A stretch of DNA of 64,000 nucleotides, taken from assembly GCA_018401735.1 (NCBI GenBank), contig JAGYKI010000002.1, positions 62,001-126,000 of the forward strand, in the 5' to 3' direction. This document shows, piece by piece, positions 1-8,482 of the stretch (positions are counted from its first letter, which is position 1; each line of letters starts with the position of its first letter). This DNA is from Schleiferiaceae bacterium. Its GTDB lineage: Bacteria; Bacteroidota; Bacteroidia; Flavobacteriales; Schleiferiaceae. The translations under genes and the position numbers were made by a program. Below the pieces are notes generated by a model. That model saw only the letters and a program-made list of their open reading frames with translations. It was not told the origin of the DNA and did no database searches.

Positions 1-253
1 GGACGGGCGGGTGATTTTTGCAGAATGGACCGCAGAGACGGGCTATGTATTGATAGTGCAGCATACCGATAAGTTTGTTAGTATTTACAAACACAATTCT
101 GCTTTGCTAAAAGCACAAGGAGAAGAAGTAAATGCGGGTGAGCCCATTGCCATTATTGGTAACACGGGTGAACTCAGTACTGGGCCACATTTACATTTTG
201 AGTTATGGTATAATGGTTTTGCGGTTGATCCAGAAGAATATATTTTATTCTAG
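1..253 (+). CDS. M23 family metallopeptidase, C-terminal fragment
   Basis: The reading frame is open to the left window edge, so the gene begins outside the window. The visible 80-odd residues are the end of a LytM/M23 peptidase domain: a GxxVxIxH-like strand, a 'G' turn before IAIIGNTG, and the zinc-binding HLHFE motif near the end (residues 61-65 of the visible part), followed by the typical short tail ending in DPEEYI. M23 enzymes are zinc endopeptidases that cut peptidoglycan cross-links. In Bacteroidota the N-terminal part is often a coiled coil (EnvC/NlpD-like), but that part is not visible. Family assignment is sure; the subtype is not. Confidence 0.85.
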   Translation, partial: DGRVIFAEWTAETGYVLIVQHTDKFVSIYKHNSALLKAQGEEVNAGEPIAIIGNTGELSTGPHLHFELWYNGFAVDPEEYILF

Positions 254-328
254 CCCTCTACCTAGATTATTGGTTACAACTGCGGTATTCTTGTAAAATC
301 AAATCTATTTTCGAGTCGGATTTAGGCA

Positions 329-802
329 CTAAAACAAGCCCTTATCTTTTCTTTCATCCTCAAAAGCGTGATCAACCAATACATTTTTTTCTTTGCTTGC
401 CGCCACAGCTAAAGCGTCACAGCGTTCATTTTGGGGATGTTCGTTATGGCCTTTTACCCAATGAAAAGTAGGTTTGTGTTTTTCCAGCTCTGGGATAATC
501 ATCTTCCAGAGATCCACATTTTTCTTATCCTTAAAACCTTTTTTTCTCCAAGAAAAAAGCCAACCCTTGTTAATTGCGTCAACCACATACTTTGAATCGG
601 AAACGATATGTACCTCATGTCCATTACTTTTTAGAGATTTAAGCCCCATGATAACAGCCAAGAGTTCCATACGATTATTAGTGGTAAGTCGAAAACCTTG
701 GGAAAGTTCCTTTCTTTTACCCTGGGCCTCCAGCACAACACCATAACCGCCCGGACCAGGGTTTCCCCTCGCAGAACCGTCGGTATAAATAAAAATTTGC
801 AT
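329..802 (-). CDS. rnhA: Ribonuclease HI
   Basis: This 157-residue protein cleaves the RNA strand of RNA-DNA hybrids (R-loops, Okazaki primers) in the cytoplasm. The start has the family signature YTDGSARGNPGPGGYG. The four metal-binding carboxylates are visible as Asp8, Glu46 (in NNRMEL), Asp69 (in VSDSKYV) and Asp129, and the catalytic-loop histidine is His119 in VKGHNEHP. Length is usual for bacterial type 1 enzymes. Its start codon overlaps the purN stop by one base, so the two are probably co-transcribed from the purN promoter. Confidence 0.96.
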   Translation of the reverse strand: MQIFIYTDGSARGNPGPGGYGVVLEAQGKRKELSQGFRLTTNNRMELLAVIMGLKSLKSNGHEVHIVSDSKYVVDAINKGWLFSWRKKGFKDKKNVDLWKMIIPELEKHKPTFHWVKGHNEHPQNERCDALAVAASKEKNVLVDHAFEDERKDKGLF

Positions 803-1368
803 TAAAGATCTGGCAGAAGGTATTCTATTACCGCTGGATAATGTTTGTATTCAAGCTCTCTAATCTTATATTCCACATCTTGCCATTCGTCTTCAAAGTC
901 GATTTCAACTTCCTCTTGAAAGATGATTTCTCCCTCATCGTAAGCTTCACTTACGTAATGAATAGTAATTCCGCTTACCTCATCTTCATTTTCTACCACG
1001 GCTTGATGCACATATTTTCCGTACATCCCTGCGCCACCATAGTCGGGTAAAAGGGCAGGGTGAATGTTGATAATCCGTTTAGGAAAAGTGCTAATAATGT
1101 CTTGTGGAATTAGCCTTAAATAACCTGCTAAGACGATTAAATCCGGTTTTAAGGAAATTAGTTTTTTAGCCAACTCTCCATCAGCAACTGACTGATTTCC
1201 AATAACAAAACAGCTTACTCCCACTTTGCGAGCTTTGTCAATTACACCTGCTTTTGCGTTATTGGTTATGATGGCATCCACTCTGGCTAAGTCGCTATCT
1301 TCGAAATAGCGAACAATGTTTTCGGCGTTCGTTCCTGAGCCCGAAGCTAGGATCACAATTTTCTTCAT
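802..1368 (-). CDS. purN: Phosphoribosylglycinamide formyltransferase
   Basis: Transfers a formyl group from 10-formyl-THF to GAR in step three of de novo purine synthesis. The N-terminus MKKIVILASGSGTN carries the GAR-binding loop. Further in, NIHPALLP gives the catalytic Asn-His pair, and the Asp of the ITIHYV.EAYDEGEI stretch is the usual third catalytic residue. I chose the ATG at 1368 rather than the longer frame starting at 1407, because the extra 13 residues do not match the family and would cover the promoter. The gene is divergent from acpP and overlaps rnhA by one base. Confidence 0.95.
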   Translation of the reverse strand: MKKIVILASGSGTNAENIVRYFEDSDLARVDAIITNNAKAGVIDKARKVGVSCFVIGNQSVADGELAKKLISLKPDLIVLAGYLRLIPQDIISTFPKRIINIHPALLPDYGGAGMYGKYVHQAVVENEDEVSGITIHYVSEAYDEGEIIFQEEVEIDFEDEWQDVEYKIRELEYKHYPAVIEYLLPDL

Positions 1369-1385
1369 GAGTACTTTTGATGAAA

Positions 1386-1412
1386 CGAAAATACAAACTA
1401 TGTGCAAACCAA
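1386..1412 (-). promoter_or_regulatory. Promoter of purN-rnhA (Bacteroidota type)
   Basis: On the minus strand, TATTTTCG (1386-1393) matches the Bacteroidota -7 consensus TANNTTTG in seven of eight positions. A TTG (1410-1412) lies 16 bases upstream as a -33 element. The predicted start lies about 10 bases before the purN ATG. The same TTG-N16-TATTTTCG arrangement is found before pgk in this window, which supports the call. Confidence 0.5.
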
Positions 1413-1479
1413 TTGTGTTTTAATCGTGTGCATTTTGAATTATTTCCTTTCTTTGCAGCCTATAATTAAACACATTATC

Positions 1480-1716
1480 ATGTCAGACATTGCTTCTAAA
1501 GTTAAAGCTATCATTGTAGACAAGCTAGGAGTGGACGAAAATGAAGTTACTACCGAAGCTAGCTTTACGAACGATCTAGGTGCCGATTCTCTAGACACCG
1601 TTGAGCTTATTATGGAATTCGAAAAAGAATTTGACATTCAAATTCCCGATGACCAAGCTGAAAACATTACCACTGTAGGCCAAGCTGTGGCTTATATCGA
1701 AGAAGCTAAGAAGTAA
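1480..1716 (+). CDS. acpP: Acyl carrier protein
   Basis: Small acidic carrier (78 residues) that holds growing acyl chains as thioesters during fatty-acid synthesis. The phosphopantetheine attachment site is Ser37 in [10 protein letters not shown], followed by the conserved helix [15 protein letters not shown]. The frame extends upstream, but [12 protein letters not shown] is the family N-terminus, so the ATG at 1480 is the start. It lies six bases before fabF, the partner condensing enzyme, in the usual bacterial acpP-fabF order. Confidence 0.97.
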   Translation: MSDIASKVKAIIVDKLGVDENEVTTEASFTNDLGADSLDTVELIMEFEKEFDIQIPDDQAENITTVGQAVAYIEEAKK

Positions 1717-1722
1717 AATTCT

Positions 1723-2973
1723 ATGGAGCTGAAAAGGGTTGTAGTAACCGGTTTAGGAGCCTTAACTCCTATCGGAAACAACGTGGAAGCCTATTGGCAA
1801 GCATTGCTAGCAGGAAAAAGCGGTGCGGCCCGTATTACGCGCTTCGATCCTGAAAAGTTTAAAACGCAATTTGCTTGCGAGTTAAAGGATTTCAACGTTA
1901 CAGATTTTATCGATCGCCGCGAGGCGAGAAGAATGGACCGTTTTAGTCAGTACGCAATGGTTACGGCTGATGAAGCCGTGAAAGATGCGGGACTAAATGA
2001 TTTAAATTTCAACCCCGATCGCATTGGTGTGATTTGGGGCTCTGGAATTGGTGGTTTAGACACTTTCTTGGAAGAGTGCATGGCCTTTGCAAAAGGCGAT
2101 GGCACCCCGCGTTTTAATCCTTTCTTTATCCCTAAAATGATTGCTGATCTAGCTCCCGGGCATATCAGTATCAAATATGGATTTAGAGGACCAAACTATT
2201 CTACCGTCTCGGCATGTGCCTCCTCAACTAATTCCTTAATCGACGCTTTTAACTATATCCGTCTTGGCAAAATAGATGTTTGCCTTGCCGGTGGTAGTGA
2301 AGCAGCAGTTAATGAAGCAGGCATGGGTGGCTTTAATGCCATGCATGCATTGAGTACACGCAACGATTCGCCTGAAACAGCAAGCCGTCCCTTTGATAAA
2401 GATCGTGATGGATTTGTTTTAGGAGAGGGCGCGGGCTGTATTGTTCTCGAAGAATACGAGCACGCCAAAGCTCGCGGTGCAAAAATTTATGCTGAACTTG
2501 TAGGTAGTGGTATCAGCTCTGATGCCCACCACATTACCGCTCCGCATCCTGAGGGCCTTGGTGCTAAAAGTGTTATGGAGCAAGTGCTAGAAGAATCTGG
2601 ACTTAGCCCGGCCGATGTTGATTACATCAACGTCCATGGAACTTCCACGCCACTTGGTGATGTAGCAGAGTTAAAGGCCATAAAAGAGGTTTTTAAAGAA
2701 GATGCTTACAAGCTTAATATTAGTTCTACCAAGTCGATGACGGGCCATTTATTAGGCGCGGCAGGTGCAATTGAAGCTATTGCGGCAATTTTAGCCATAA
2801 AAAATAGCATTGTGCCACCCACCATAAATCATGGTACTGTTGATCCTGAAATTGATGAAAGGTTTAATTTAACCCTTCACAAACCTCAAGAAAGAGAAAT
2901 TAGAGCAGCCATTAGCAATACCTTCGGGTTTGGCGGTCATAATGCCTCTGTTCTTTTCCGTAAGTTAAGTTAA
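1723..2973 (+). CDS. fabF: 3-oxoacyl-ACP synthase II
   Basis: Condenses malonyl-ACP with acyl-ACP in fatty-acid elongation. The 416-residue thiolase-fold protein has the full catalytic triad: Cys165 in VSACASSTN, His305 in NVHGTSTP and His342 in MTGHLLGAAGA. The C-terminal NTFGFGGHN glycine-rich loop is intact. Length is typical for KAS II. The acpP-fabF-rnc-pyk order is a standard Bacteroidota gene string, and the genes here are spaced by a few bases, suggesting one transcript. Confidence 0.97.
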   Translation: MELKRVVVTGLGALTPIGNNVEAYWQALLAGKSGAARITRFDPEKFKTQFACELKDFNVTDFIDRREARRMDRFSQYAMVTADEAVKDAGLNDLNFNPDRIGVIWGSGIGGLDTFLEECMAFAKGDGTPRFNPFFIPKMIADLAPGHISIKYGFRGPNYSTVSACASSTNSLIDAFNYIRLGKIDVCLAGGSEAAVNEAGMGGFNAMHALSTRNDSPETASRPFDKDRDGFVLGEGAGCIVLEEYEHAKARGAKIYAELVGSGISSDAHHITAPHPEGLGAKSVMEQVLEESGLSPADVDYINVHGTSTPLGDVAELKAIKEVFKEDAYKLNISSTKSMTGHLLGAAGAIEAIAAILAIKNSIVPPTINHGTVDPEIDERFNLTLHKPQEREIRAAISNTFGFGGHNASVLFRKLS

Positions 2974-2986
2974 TTATCTTGCTGGG

Positions 2987-3721
2987 ATGTTTTTTACTTG
3001 GTTAAAATCTTTCAATTCCCGTCCGGAAAAAGACGGGAATTTTTATTTTCAAATTAAAGCCGTACTCAAGTTAGAGCCTAAAAATATCCGCTTCTATGAA
3101 TTGGCTCTGATTCACAGTTCCTCATCTATAGAAGTAAAAGGAAAAAAACTTAATAACGAAAGACTTGAGTTTTTAGGCGATGCTATTTTGGGAGCGGCCA
3201 TTACCGATTATATCTATCGTAAATTTCCTCTTAAAGAAGAAGGAGAGCTTACTAATTTACGCAGTAAGCTTGTAAGCAGAAGGCACCTTAACGAGCTCGG
3301 CCTAGTTATGGGCTTAGACGCTCTGTTAAAATATACGCCCTCTAGGGGAACACGTGCCAAGTCAATTTACGGGGATGCTTTTGAAGCCTTAATTGGGGCC
3401 ATCTATTTAGATCTTGGCTACGAAAAATGCTGCCATTTCATAGAAAAGCGTATCTTGAGTAAAATTGACTTGAAAGGTTTGGACGAACGCTATACTAGTC
3501 ATAAAAGCGCGGTACTGGAATGGGGCCAAAAAGCGCGACAGCCCATACGCTTTGCTGTTATATCCAGTGAAGGTGAAAGCCATAATCCTCTCTATCATGT
3601 TGGCTGTTTTAAACAGCAAGAATTAATCGGAAAAGGTTCGGGAGCTTCTAAGAAAAAAGCGGAGGAAGAGGCTGCAAAAAATGCTTTTAAAGTCTTAAAC
3701 TTATCTTATGCCGAAACATAA
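2987..3721 (+). CDS. rnc: Ribonuclease III
   Basis: Double-strand-specific endoribonuclease for rRNA and mRNA processing. The RNase III signature NERLEFLGDAILGA is at residues 57-70, giving the catalytic Glu61 and Asp65; Asp130 and Glu133 (GDAFEALIGA) complete the metal site. A double-stranded RNA-binding domain fills residues 170-240, ending in the lysine-rich GSGASKKKAEEEAAKNA helix. The gene starts 13 bases after fabF and overlaps the next gene by 14 bases. Confidence 0.96.
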   Translation: MFFTWLKSFNSRPEKDGNFYFQIKAVLKLEPKNIRFYELALIHSSSSIEVKGKKLNNERLEFLGDAILGAAITDYIYRKFPLKEEGELTNLRSKLVSRRHLNELGLVMGLDALLKYTPSRGTRAKSIYGDAFEALIGAIYLDLGYEKCCHFIEKRILSKIDLKGLDERYTSHKSAVLEWGQKARQPIRFAVISSEGESHNPLYHVGCFKQQELIGKGSGASKKKAEEEAAKNAFKVLNLSYAET

Positions 3722-4193
3722 ACTTGATTTAGGAAGTTGGCCAGAAAATCAAATTGCTGGTTTTGGTATCTATTCCCATCTACAAGTTTTAAGTCTTGTT
3801 TACCAGTTAAATAAACATCCCTTATTCCATTTTCAGCGCTTGCCAAAAGATCTGTGTAAAATTAACACTAAGGCAAGTTTTAATTTTATACTTTTCGGCT
3901 TTTCAAATAAGGAGCTGGAATTGGAAATCCGTTTGGTCGAAAACAGCAGTTACAAGGGCGAACTGATTGAAAAAGTACAGGGTTCTCTGTTTGAAGATGA
4001 GAATGACGTAAACGGGCTTGTCCTACCCAGTAAAGAGGGCTTTAATTACCTTCTATGGTTGGAAGCCGAAGAGGAAGAAATAAACCAAATAAAAGCAATT
4101 GCTGCAGCTTTAAGCTCCATTAAACCGGTAAAGGTTTTTAAAGAGCTGTCTGAAAGACAGATAAGCAGCCTAAAAAAGATATTAAATAATTAA
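3708..4193 (+). CDS. IPExxxVDY family protein (degenerate motif)
   Basis: A 161-residue protein of unknown function that in Bacteroidota regularly sits between rnc and pyk. It has the family layout: an N-terminal strand, the helix LQVLSLVYQLNKH, and a C-terminal segment LPSKEGFNYLLWL, which occupies the place of the namesake IPExxxVDY motif but keeps only its outline (P and Y conserved, Asp replaced by Asn). It overlaps rnc and ends one base before pyk, so it must be translated from the same mRNA. Identification rests mainly on position plus this weak motif. Confidence 0.75.
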   Translation: MPKHKLDLGSWPENQIAGFGIYSHLQVLSLVYQLNKHPLFHFQRLPKDLCKINTKASFNFILFGFSNKELELEIRLVENSSYKGELIEKVQGSLFEDENDVNGLVLPSKEGFNYLLWLEAEEEEINQIKAIAAALSSIKPVKVFKELSERQISSLKKILNN

Positions 4194-4194
4194 G

Positions 4195-5625
4195 ATGACA
4201 AATAACAAAGCAAAGATTGTTGCCACTTTAGGGCCCGCTTCCGATGATTATGATGTGATGGTTGAGATGGTTAAGGCAGGAGTAAATGTATTCCGTATTA
4301 ACTTTTCTCATAGCGATCATGACAGTGCTCGTGAAATTGCGAAAAAAGTGCAACGTTTAAATCAGGAATTAGAAACTAACGTTGCTATTCTCGCCGATTT
4401 ACAAGGACCGAAGTTACGTATTGGTAAAGTTGAAGAAGGTGCTATCCTCAAGAAAGGAGATGTGCTAACCTTTACTAATAAAGATGAGTTGGGTACCGCT
4501 AAACAGGTTTTTATGACCTATCAGCAATTCGCTTCTGATGTTAAAATTGGTGACCGCATTTTAATTGATGATGGGAAAATTTTACTCGAAGCAATCCACA
4601 GCAACGGCATCGATAAGGTAGAAGCGAAGGTTATTCAAGGAGGCCCCTTGAAATCCAAAAAAGGAGTGAACTTACCTAATACTCGCATTTCTTTGCCATG
4701 TTTAACGGATAAAGATTTAGCAGACCTAGAAGTGGCAATGGAGTTAGCCGTAGAGTGGGTGGCCCTATCTTTTGTAAGAAACCCCAATGATGTGTACCAA
4801 TTGCGTGACATCTTGCAAAAGAACGACGCTCTTTGTCATATCATTTCTAAAATTGAAAAGCCCGAAGCGGTTGTGGAAATTGATGAGATCATTGAAGCTT
4901 CCGATGCTATTATGGTGGCGCGTGGCGATTTAGGGGTTGAAGTGCCCATGCAAGGAGTACCTCTTATCCAGAAAATGATTGTAAATAAATGTCATTTACA
5001 GTCTAAACCTGTGGTTATTGCTACCCAAATGATGGAAACTATGATTGAGCAGCTTACTCCTACTCGGGCAGAAGTAAATGACGTTGCTAATTCCGTTTTA
5101 GATGGTGCTGATGCGGTAATGCTAAGTGGTGAAACTTCGGTAGGAAAGCATCCTGTTGCGGTAATTGAGGCTATGTCTAAAATTATTGCTCACGTGGAAG
5201 AAAGTGGTCAGGTACGGGTAAATAAAGAAAATCCTCCCCGCTACCGTAATCGACGTTTTATTACCGATTCTGTTTGTTATAATGCTAGTAAGGTAGCTGA
5301 TCAAATTGGTGCTTCCGCCATCCTTACCATGTCTTTTAGCGGTTATACTGCCTTTAAAATTGCCGCTCACCGTCCTAAAAGCATTATTTTAATGTTCACC
5401 TCTAACCGAAATATTCTCAATACTATGAGCTTGCTCTGGGGCGTAAGAGGTTTCTTTTACGACAAAATGGTAAGTACGGATGAAACCTTTAAGGATATCA
5501 AAAAAATAGTAGTTGATAAAGGCCTTGTAAGCGGTGGCGATTTAATTGTGAAAATCGCAAGTATGCCAATTGATGACCAAGGAATGACGAATATGATGAA
5601 GATCACTGCGATAGAAGACAACTAG
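4195..5625 (+). CDS. pyk: Pyruvate kinase
   Basis: Last step of glycolysis: phosphoenolpyruvate plus ADP to pyruvate plus ATP. The (beta/alpha)8 barrel begins with KIVATLGPASDDYD and FRINFSHSDHD (substrate arginine and phosphate-binding residues). The catalytic lysine is in HIISKIEKPEAV, and the Mg2+/substrate loop is MVARGDLGVEVP. The B domain follows DLQGPKLRIG. The C-terminal regulatory domain is intact, giving 476 residues. This is the last gene of the acpP-to-pyk run and is followed by a strong hairpin terminator. Confidence 0.97.
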   Translation: MTNNKAKIVATLGPASDDYDVMVEMVKAGVNVFRINFSHSDHDSAREIAKKVQRLNQELETNVAILADLQGPKLRIGKVEEGAILKKGDVLTFTNKDELGTAKQVFMTYQQFASDVKIGDRILIDDGKILLEAIHSNGIDKVEAKVIQGGPLKSKKGVNLPNTRISLPCLTDKDLADLEVAMELAVEWVALSFVRNPNDVYQLRDILQKNDALCHIISKIEKPEAVVEIDEIIEASDAIMVARGDLGVEVPMQGVPLIQKMIVNKCHLQSKPVVIATQMMETMIEQLTPTRAEVNDVANSVLDGADAVMLSGETSVGKHPVAVIEAMSKIIAHVEESGQVRVNKENPPRYRNRRFITDSVCYNASKVADQIGASAILTMSFSGYTAFKIAAHRPKSIILMFTSNRNILNTMSLLWGVRGFFYDKMVSTDETFKDIKKIVVDKGLVSGGDLIVKIASMPIDDQGMTNMMKITAIEDN

Positions 5626-5641
5626 ATCTACGGTTCAACAT

Positions 5642-5683
5642 AAAAAAGCGGCTAGGGGTACTATTACTCGTAGCCGCTTTTTT
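5642..5683. terminator. Bidirectional rho-independent terminator between pyk and pheS
   Basis: Perfect 13-base inverted repeat AAAAAAGCGGCTA / TAGCCGCTTTTTT separated by a 16-base loop. The A-tract on one side and T-tract on the other let it work for pyk (plus strand) and pheS (minus strand). Confidence 0.9.
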
Positions 5684-5706
5684 ATTTTTGATCTACTCAA
5701 CAGTGC

Positions 5707-6726
5707 CTAGTATGCTGCTTTAAATTGATCTAAAAAGTTTAAGTCATTTTCAAATAAGAGTCTAATATCTGGTATTTGAAAGCGGTGCAACGCTATACGC
5801 TCTACCCCAATACCGAATGCATAACCGCTATATTTAGTTGAGTCAATGCCATTATTTTCTAAAACGTTTGGATCAACCATTCCGCAGCCGAGAACCTCTA
5901 ACCAACCTGTTCCTTTGGTCATACGGTAATCGCGTTCATTATTAAGGCCCCAGTAAACATCCATCTCTGCACTAGGCTCCGTAAAAGGAAAGTAGGAAGG
6001 CCGTAATCTAATTTTAGTGTCTGGTCCAAAAAACTCTTGCGCGAAAAACAGTAGTGTTTGTTTGAGGTCTGCGAAACTTACACCCTCGTCGATATACAAT
6101 CCTTCAATTTGATGGAAAAAACAGTGTGAACGGGCCGAAATAGCTTCGTTCCTAAATACTCTTCCAGGCGAGATCGTACGAATGGGCGGCTTTTGATTTT
6201 CCATTACCCTTACTTGAACGCTCGAAGTATGGGTTCTTAAGGCCCAATCTGGTTCCTTGCCAACAAAAAATGTATCCTGCATATCTCTTGCAGGGTGCTC
6301 CTCTGGAAAGTTTAAGGCAGAGAAATTATGCCAATCATCTTCTACTTCAGGACCCTCACTTAAGTTGAAGCCAATACGTTTAAAAATACCTACAATTTCA
6401 TTTTTCACCAAGTTTACTGGATGGCGTGAACCAAGATTTGAAAAATTTGCTGGACGGCTTAGGTCAAGCCCAGATGCGGCACTATCATTACTTTCTAGGT
6501 TAATCTTTAAACTATTTATTTTTTCTTGTGCCGCAACCTTTAGAGCATTTAAGGGCTTACCCCATTCTCTTTTTAGGTCGGGAGACATTTCTCTGAATTG
6601 GTTAAATAGAGCGGTAATCGTTCCCTTTTTCCCCAGCATTTTTACGCGCCAAGACTCTATTTCCTCTTCCTTATTAGAGGAAAATGAGAACACTTCTTGA
6701 CTGAGTAAATCTATTTGTTCTTTCAT
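5707..6726 (-). CDS. pheS: Phenylalanine--tRNA ligase alpha subunit
   Basis: Catalytic subunit of the heterotetrameric PheRS that charges tRNA-Phe. The N-terminal coiled-coil arm (residues 1-90) is followed by the class II core: motif 2 around GRVFRNEAISARSHCFFHQIEG, and motif 3 GYAFGIGVERIALHRF near the C-terminus. The phenylalanine pocket stretch LEVLGCGMVDPNVL is present. Its length of 339 residues is normal. pheT is not adjacent, as is common in Bacteroidota. Confidence 0.97.
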   Translation of the reverse strand: MKEQIDLLSQEVFSFSSNKEEEIESWRVKMLGKKGTITALFNQFREMSPDLKREWGKPLNALKVAAQEKINSLKINLESNDSAASGLDLSRPANFSNLGSRHPVNLVKNEIVGIFKRIGFNLSEGPEVEDDWHNFSALNFPEEHPARDMQDTFFVGKEPDWALRTHTSSVQVRVMENQKPPIRTISPGRVFRNEAISARSHCFFHQIEGLYIDEGVSFADLKQTLLFFAQEFFGPDTKIRLRPSYFPFTEPSAEMDVYWGLNNERDYRMTKGTGWLEVLGCGMVDPNVLENNGIDSTKYSGYAFGIGVERIALHRFQIPDIRLLFENDLNFLDQFKAAY

Positions 6727-6805
6727 TCTCTATGTTAAATACTTATTCGCCTCCGTTAATTACTATATTTGAATCCGCAAAGATGAAAATTATTCGGCTT
6801 ATATT

Positions 6806-7177
6806 ATGAGCAATTTAATAAGACTATTTACTCTTAGTGCCATCTCGGTGCTATTTTTTGGAGGCTGTTCTAGTGACGATCGAGATTTTTCTCTCGATTT
6901 ATTCTTAACCGTTGAAGATGGTACAGTGGCCGTCCAAAATGCTCTGGTGCGCATTTACGCGCCTGTTGACAATAGTTCGGTAGATTATTACCTCTACAGC
7001 GATGAGCAAGGTAAAGTGTCTATTACTTTGAAAAACAAAGCCGTAGTAGAGATAGTAGCCACCAAAAATCCCTATAAAACTTGCACCTTTGCAGAGTTAG
7101 AGAGAGGTGTAAAAACTATCAATTTAGAGTTAAAATTATTCAACGACGTCGACAACGGCTGTCGCGATGATCAATAG
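6806..7177 (+). CDS. Small lipoprotein with a carboxypeptidase-regulatory-like beta sandwich
   Basis: A 123-residue protein starting with a lipoprotein signal peptide and the lipobox FGGC (Cys21), so it is probably anchored in a membrane facing the periplasm. The mature part has VQNALVRIYAPV...YLYSDEQGKVSITL, which resembles the transthyretin-like carboxypeptidase regulatory fold. A conserved C-terminal pair of cysteines (KTCTF and NGC) could form a disulfide. It is a clear paralogue of the following gene. No function can be assigned. Confidence 0.7.
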   Translation: MSNLIRLFTLSAISVLFFGGCSSDDRDFSLDLFLTVEDGTVAVQNALVRIYAPVDNSSVDYYLYSDEQGKVSITLKNKAVVEIVATKNPYKTCTFAELERGVKTINLELKLFNDVDNGCRDDQ

Positions 7178-7181
7178 GTTT

Positions 7182-7565
7182 ATGAAAAAAACTTTCTTCT
7201 TCCTTTTAGGCTTAGGGTTAATAGCTGGGGCTTGTGAGTTCGATGACCTAAATCCCGAATACCCATTTACAATTGTCGTAAAGACATATTCCGACAGTAC
7301 TCGAGTACAAAATGTTCTGGTTGAAGCTGCTGCTCCAGTGCCTGGTAATAAAGTTTGGTTATCCGGATTTACCAATGAGGATGGCGAGGTTAACCTGAAA
7401 TACGACGAAGCTGCTACGCTTAGTATCCGCGCTAGCCGCGGCGAGCGTCCTGACTATACTTGGATTGGTTGTGCCGAAATTCGCTTATTACCGAATCAGC
7501 AAGTTATTAAAACCGTATATTTAGAGCCCTACGACAGCCTTTTAATTGGTTGTTCTTTCGACTAA
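7182..7565 (+). CDS. Small lipoprotein, paralogue of the preceding gene
   Basis: The 127-residue product from the ATG at 7182 (MKKTFFF) has a lipobox at AGAC and a mature beta-rich domain with the same landmarks as its upstream neighbour: VQNVLVEAAAPV, a FTNEDGEVNLKY turn, a GCAEI cysteine and a C-terminal GC. The frame also extends to an ATG at 7167 that overlaps the upstream stop; the later start gives a cleaner signal peptide. The two genes are four bases apart and probably arose by tandem duplication. Function unknown. Confidence 0.7.
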   Translation: MKKTFFFLLGLGLIAGACEFDDLNPEYPFTIVVKTYSDSTRVQNVLVEAAAPVPGNKVWLSGFTNEDGEVNLKYDEAATLSIRASRGERPDYTWIGCAEIRLLPNQQVIKTVYLEPYDSLLIGCSFD

Positions 7566-7566
7566 A

Positions 7567-7920
7567 TTACGGCCAAAGCTCTTCTTCATCAAAATATCTT
7601 AAAATAGCTTCTTTCATTAAGATACTCTGTTCGCCTGCTTTTAAAGCGGGTAATTTTTCTATTAACTCATAGTGTGGCCAACCTTGTTCATCGGCACCTA
7701 TCAGCTTGTAATATCCGTAAGGTGCTAATAATCGGCATATCGCAATGTGCAAAAGATCAAGCTTTTCGTCTTTTTTAAAGCGCCTTTTATCAATCCCCAA
7801 CTCACGCACTCCGATTAAGAATAATATTGCATCCAAATCTGGCTCCTCACCATCACTAAATTTGTCTTTGATTAAATCAATTAATCGCTGCCAATCCTCT
7901 TTATTCGCTTTATCTAGCAT
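7567..7920 (-). CDS. Conserved hypothetical protein (117 aa)
   Basis: I recognise the general look of a small cytoplasmic protein found in Bacteroidota but no named function. It is charged and helical, with no signal peptide or membrane segment. Notable stretches are FLIGVRELGID, LHIAICRLLAPYGYY and the aromatic ADEQGWPHYEL. It is convergent with the second lipoprotein gene (one base between the stops) and divergent from the CvpA gene. Confidence 0.6.
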   Translation of the reverse strand: MLDKANKEDWQRLIDLIKDKFSDGEEPDLDAILFLIGVRELGIDKRRFKKDEKLDLLHIAICRLLAPYGYYKLIGADEQGWPHYELIEKLPALKAGEQSILMKEAILRYFDEEELWP

Positions 7921-7960
7921 AATTTTTATATAACTTAGCCTCCAATAATTTCACCCTCAG

Positions 7961-8482
7961 TTGTCAACACTTGATATAATTATTTTAATCCCTTTAGTTT
8001 TTGGCATAATTAAAGGTTTTTCTCGCGGCTTTATTCGCGAAATTGCTGCGCTAACTGGCCTCTTTATTGGGATTGTCGTTTCTTATCTCCTTTCAGAATA
8101 TGTATTCAAGTACTTTACCATCTACTTCCAGTCCGCTGATTTCGAGTTACGCATTATCAGTTATGTAGTCGTTTTCTTTTTCACCATTCTACTAATTAAT
8201 GCCCTCGCCAGTATGTTAACGCGTGGATTAAAGTTAGTGGCCTTGAATGGAATCAATCGTATTCTTGGTGCCTTATTAGGAGGTGCAAAATGGTTAGTAA
8301 TTCTTGGTCTAGCTATTTTTGTGCTTAACAGAGCCCAAAAAAATCGTCAAATCTTTCAAAAATCTACTATTGCTGAGAGCAAATACTTCCGCCTCATTAG
8401 CGACTATGGCGAAAGCATCGCAAAAGCGGTTAATTTCGATGAAATGCTTGACAAACAATATCTAATTAAGGACGCGGGCTAG
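7961..8482 (+). CDS. CvpA family membrane protein, TTG start
   Basis: A 173-residue integral membrane protein with four predicted helices, roughly at residues 5-25, 30-50, 65-85 and 100-122. The opening STLDIIILIPLVFGIIKGFSRG matches the CvpA family, known for colicin V production in E. coli and biofilm or envelope roles elsewhere. No ATG fits: an in-frame stop lies just upstream and the family N-terminus begins exactly at the TTG at 7961, so translation most likely starts at TTG. Its stop overlaps the convergent pgk stop by four bases. Confidence 0.85.
   Translation: MSTLDIIILIPLVFGIIKGFSRGFIREIAALTGLFIGIVVSYLLSEYVFKYFTIYFQSADFELRIISYVVVFFFTILLINALASMLTRGLKLVALNGINRILGALLGGAKWLVILGLAIFVLNRAQKNRQIFQKSTIAESKYFRLISDYGESIAKAVNFDEMLDKQYLIKDAG

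Noticed and set aside
6257..6700. 147-codon antisense frame over pheS
   Set aside because: pheS on the other strand is an unmistakable full-length gene; the antisense frame has no homology features.
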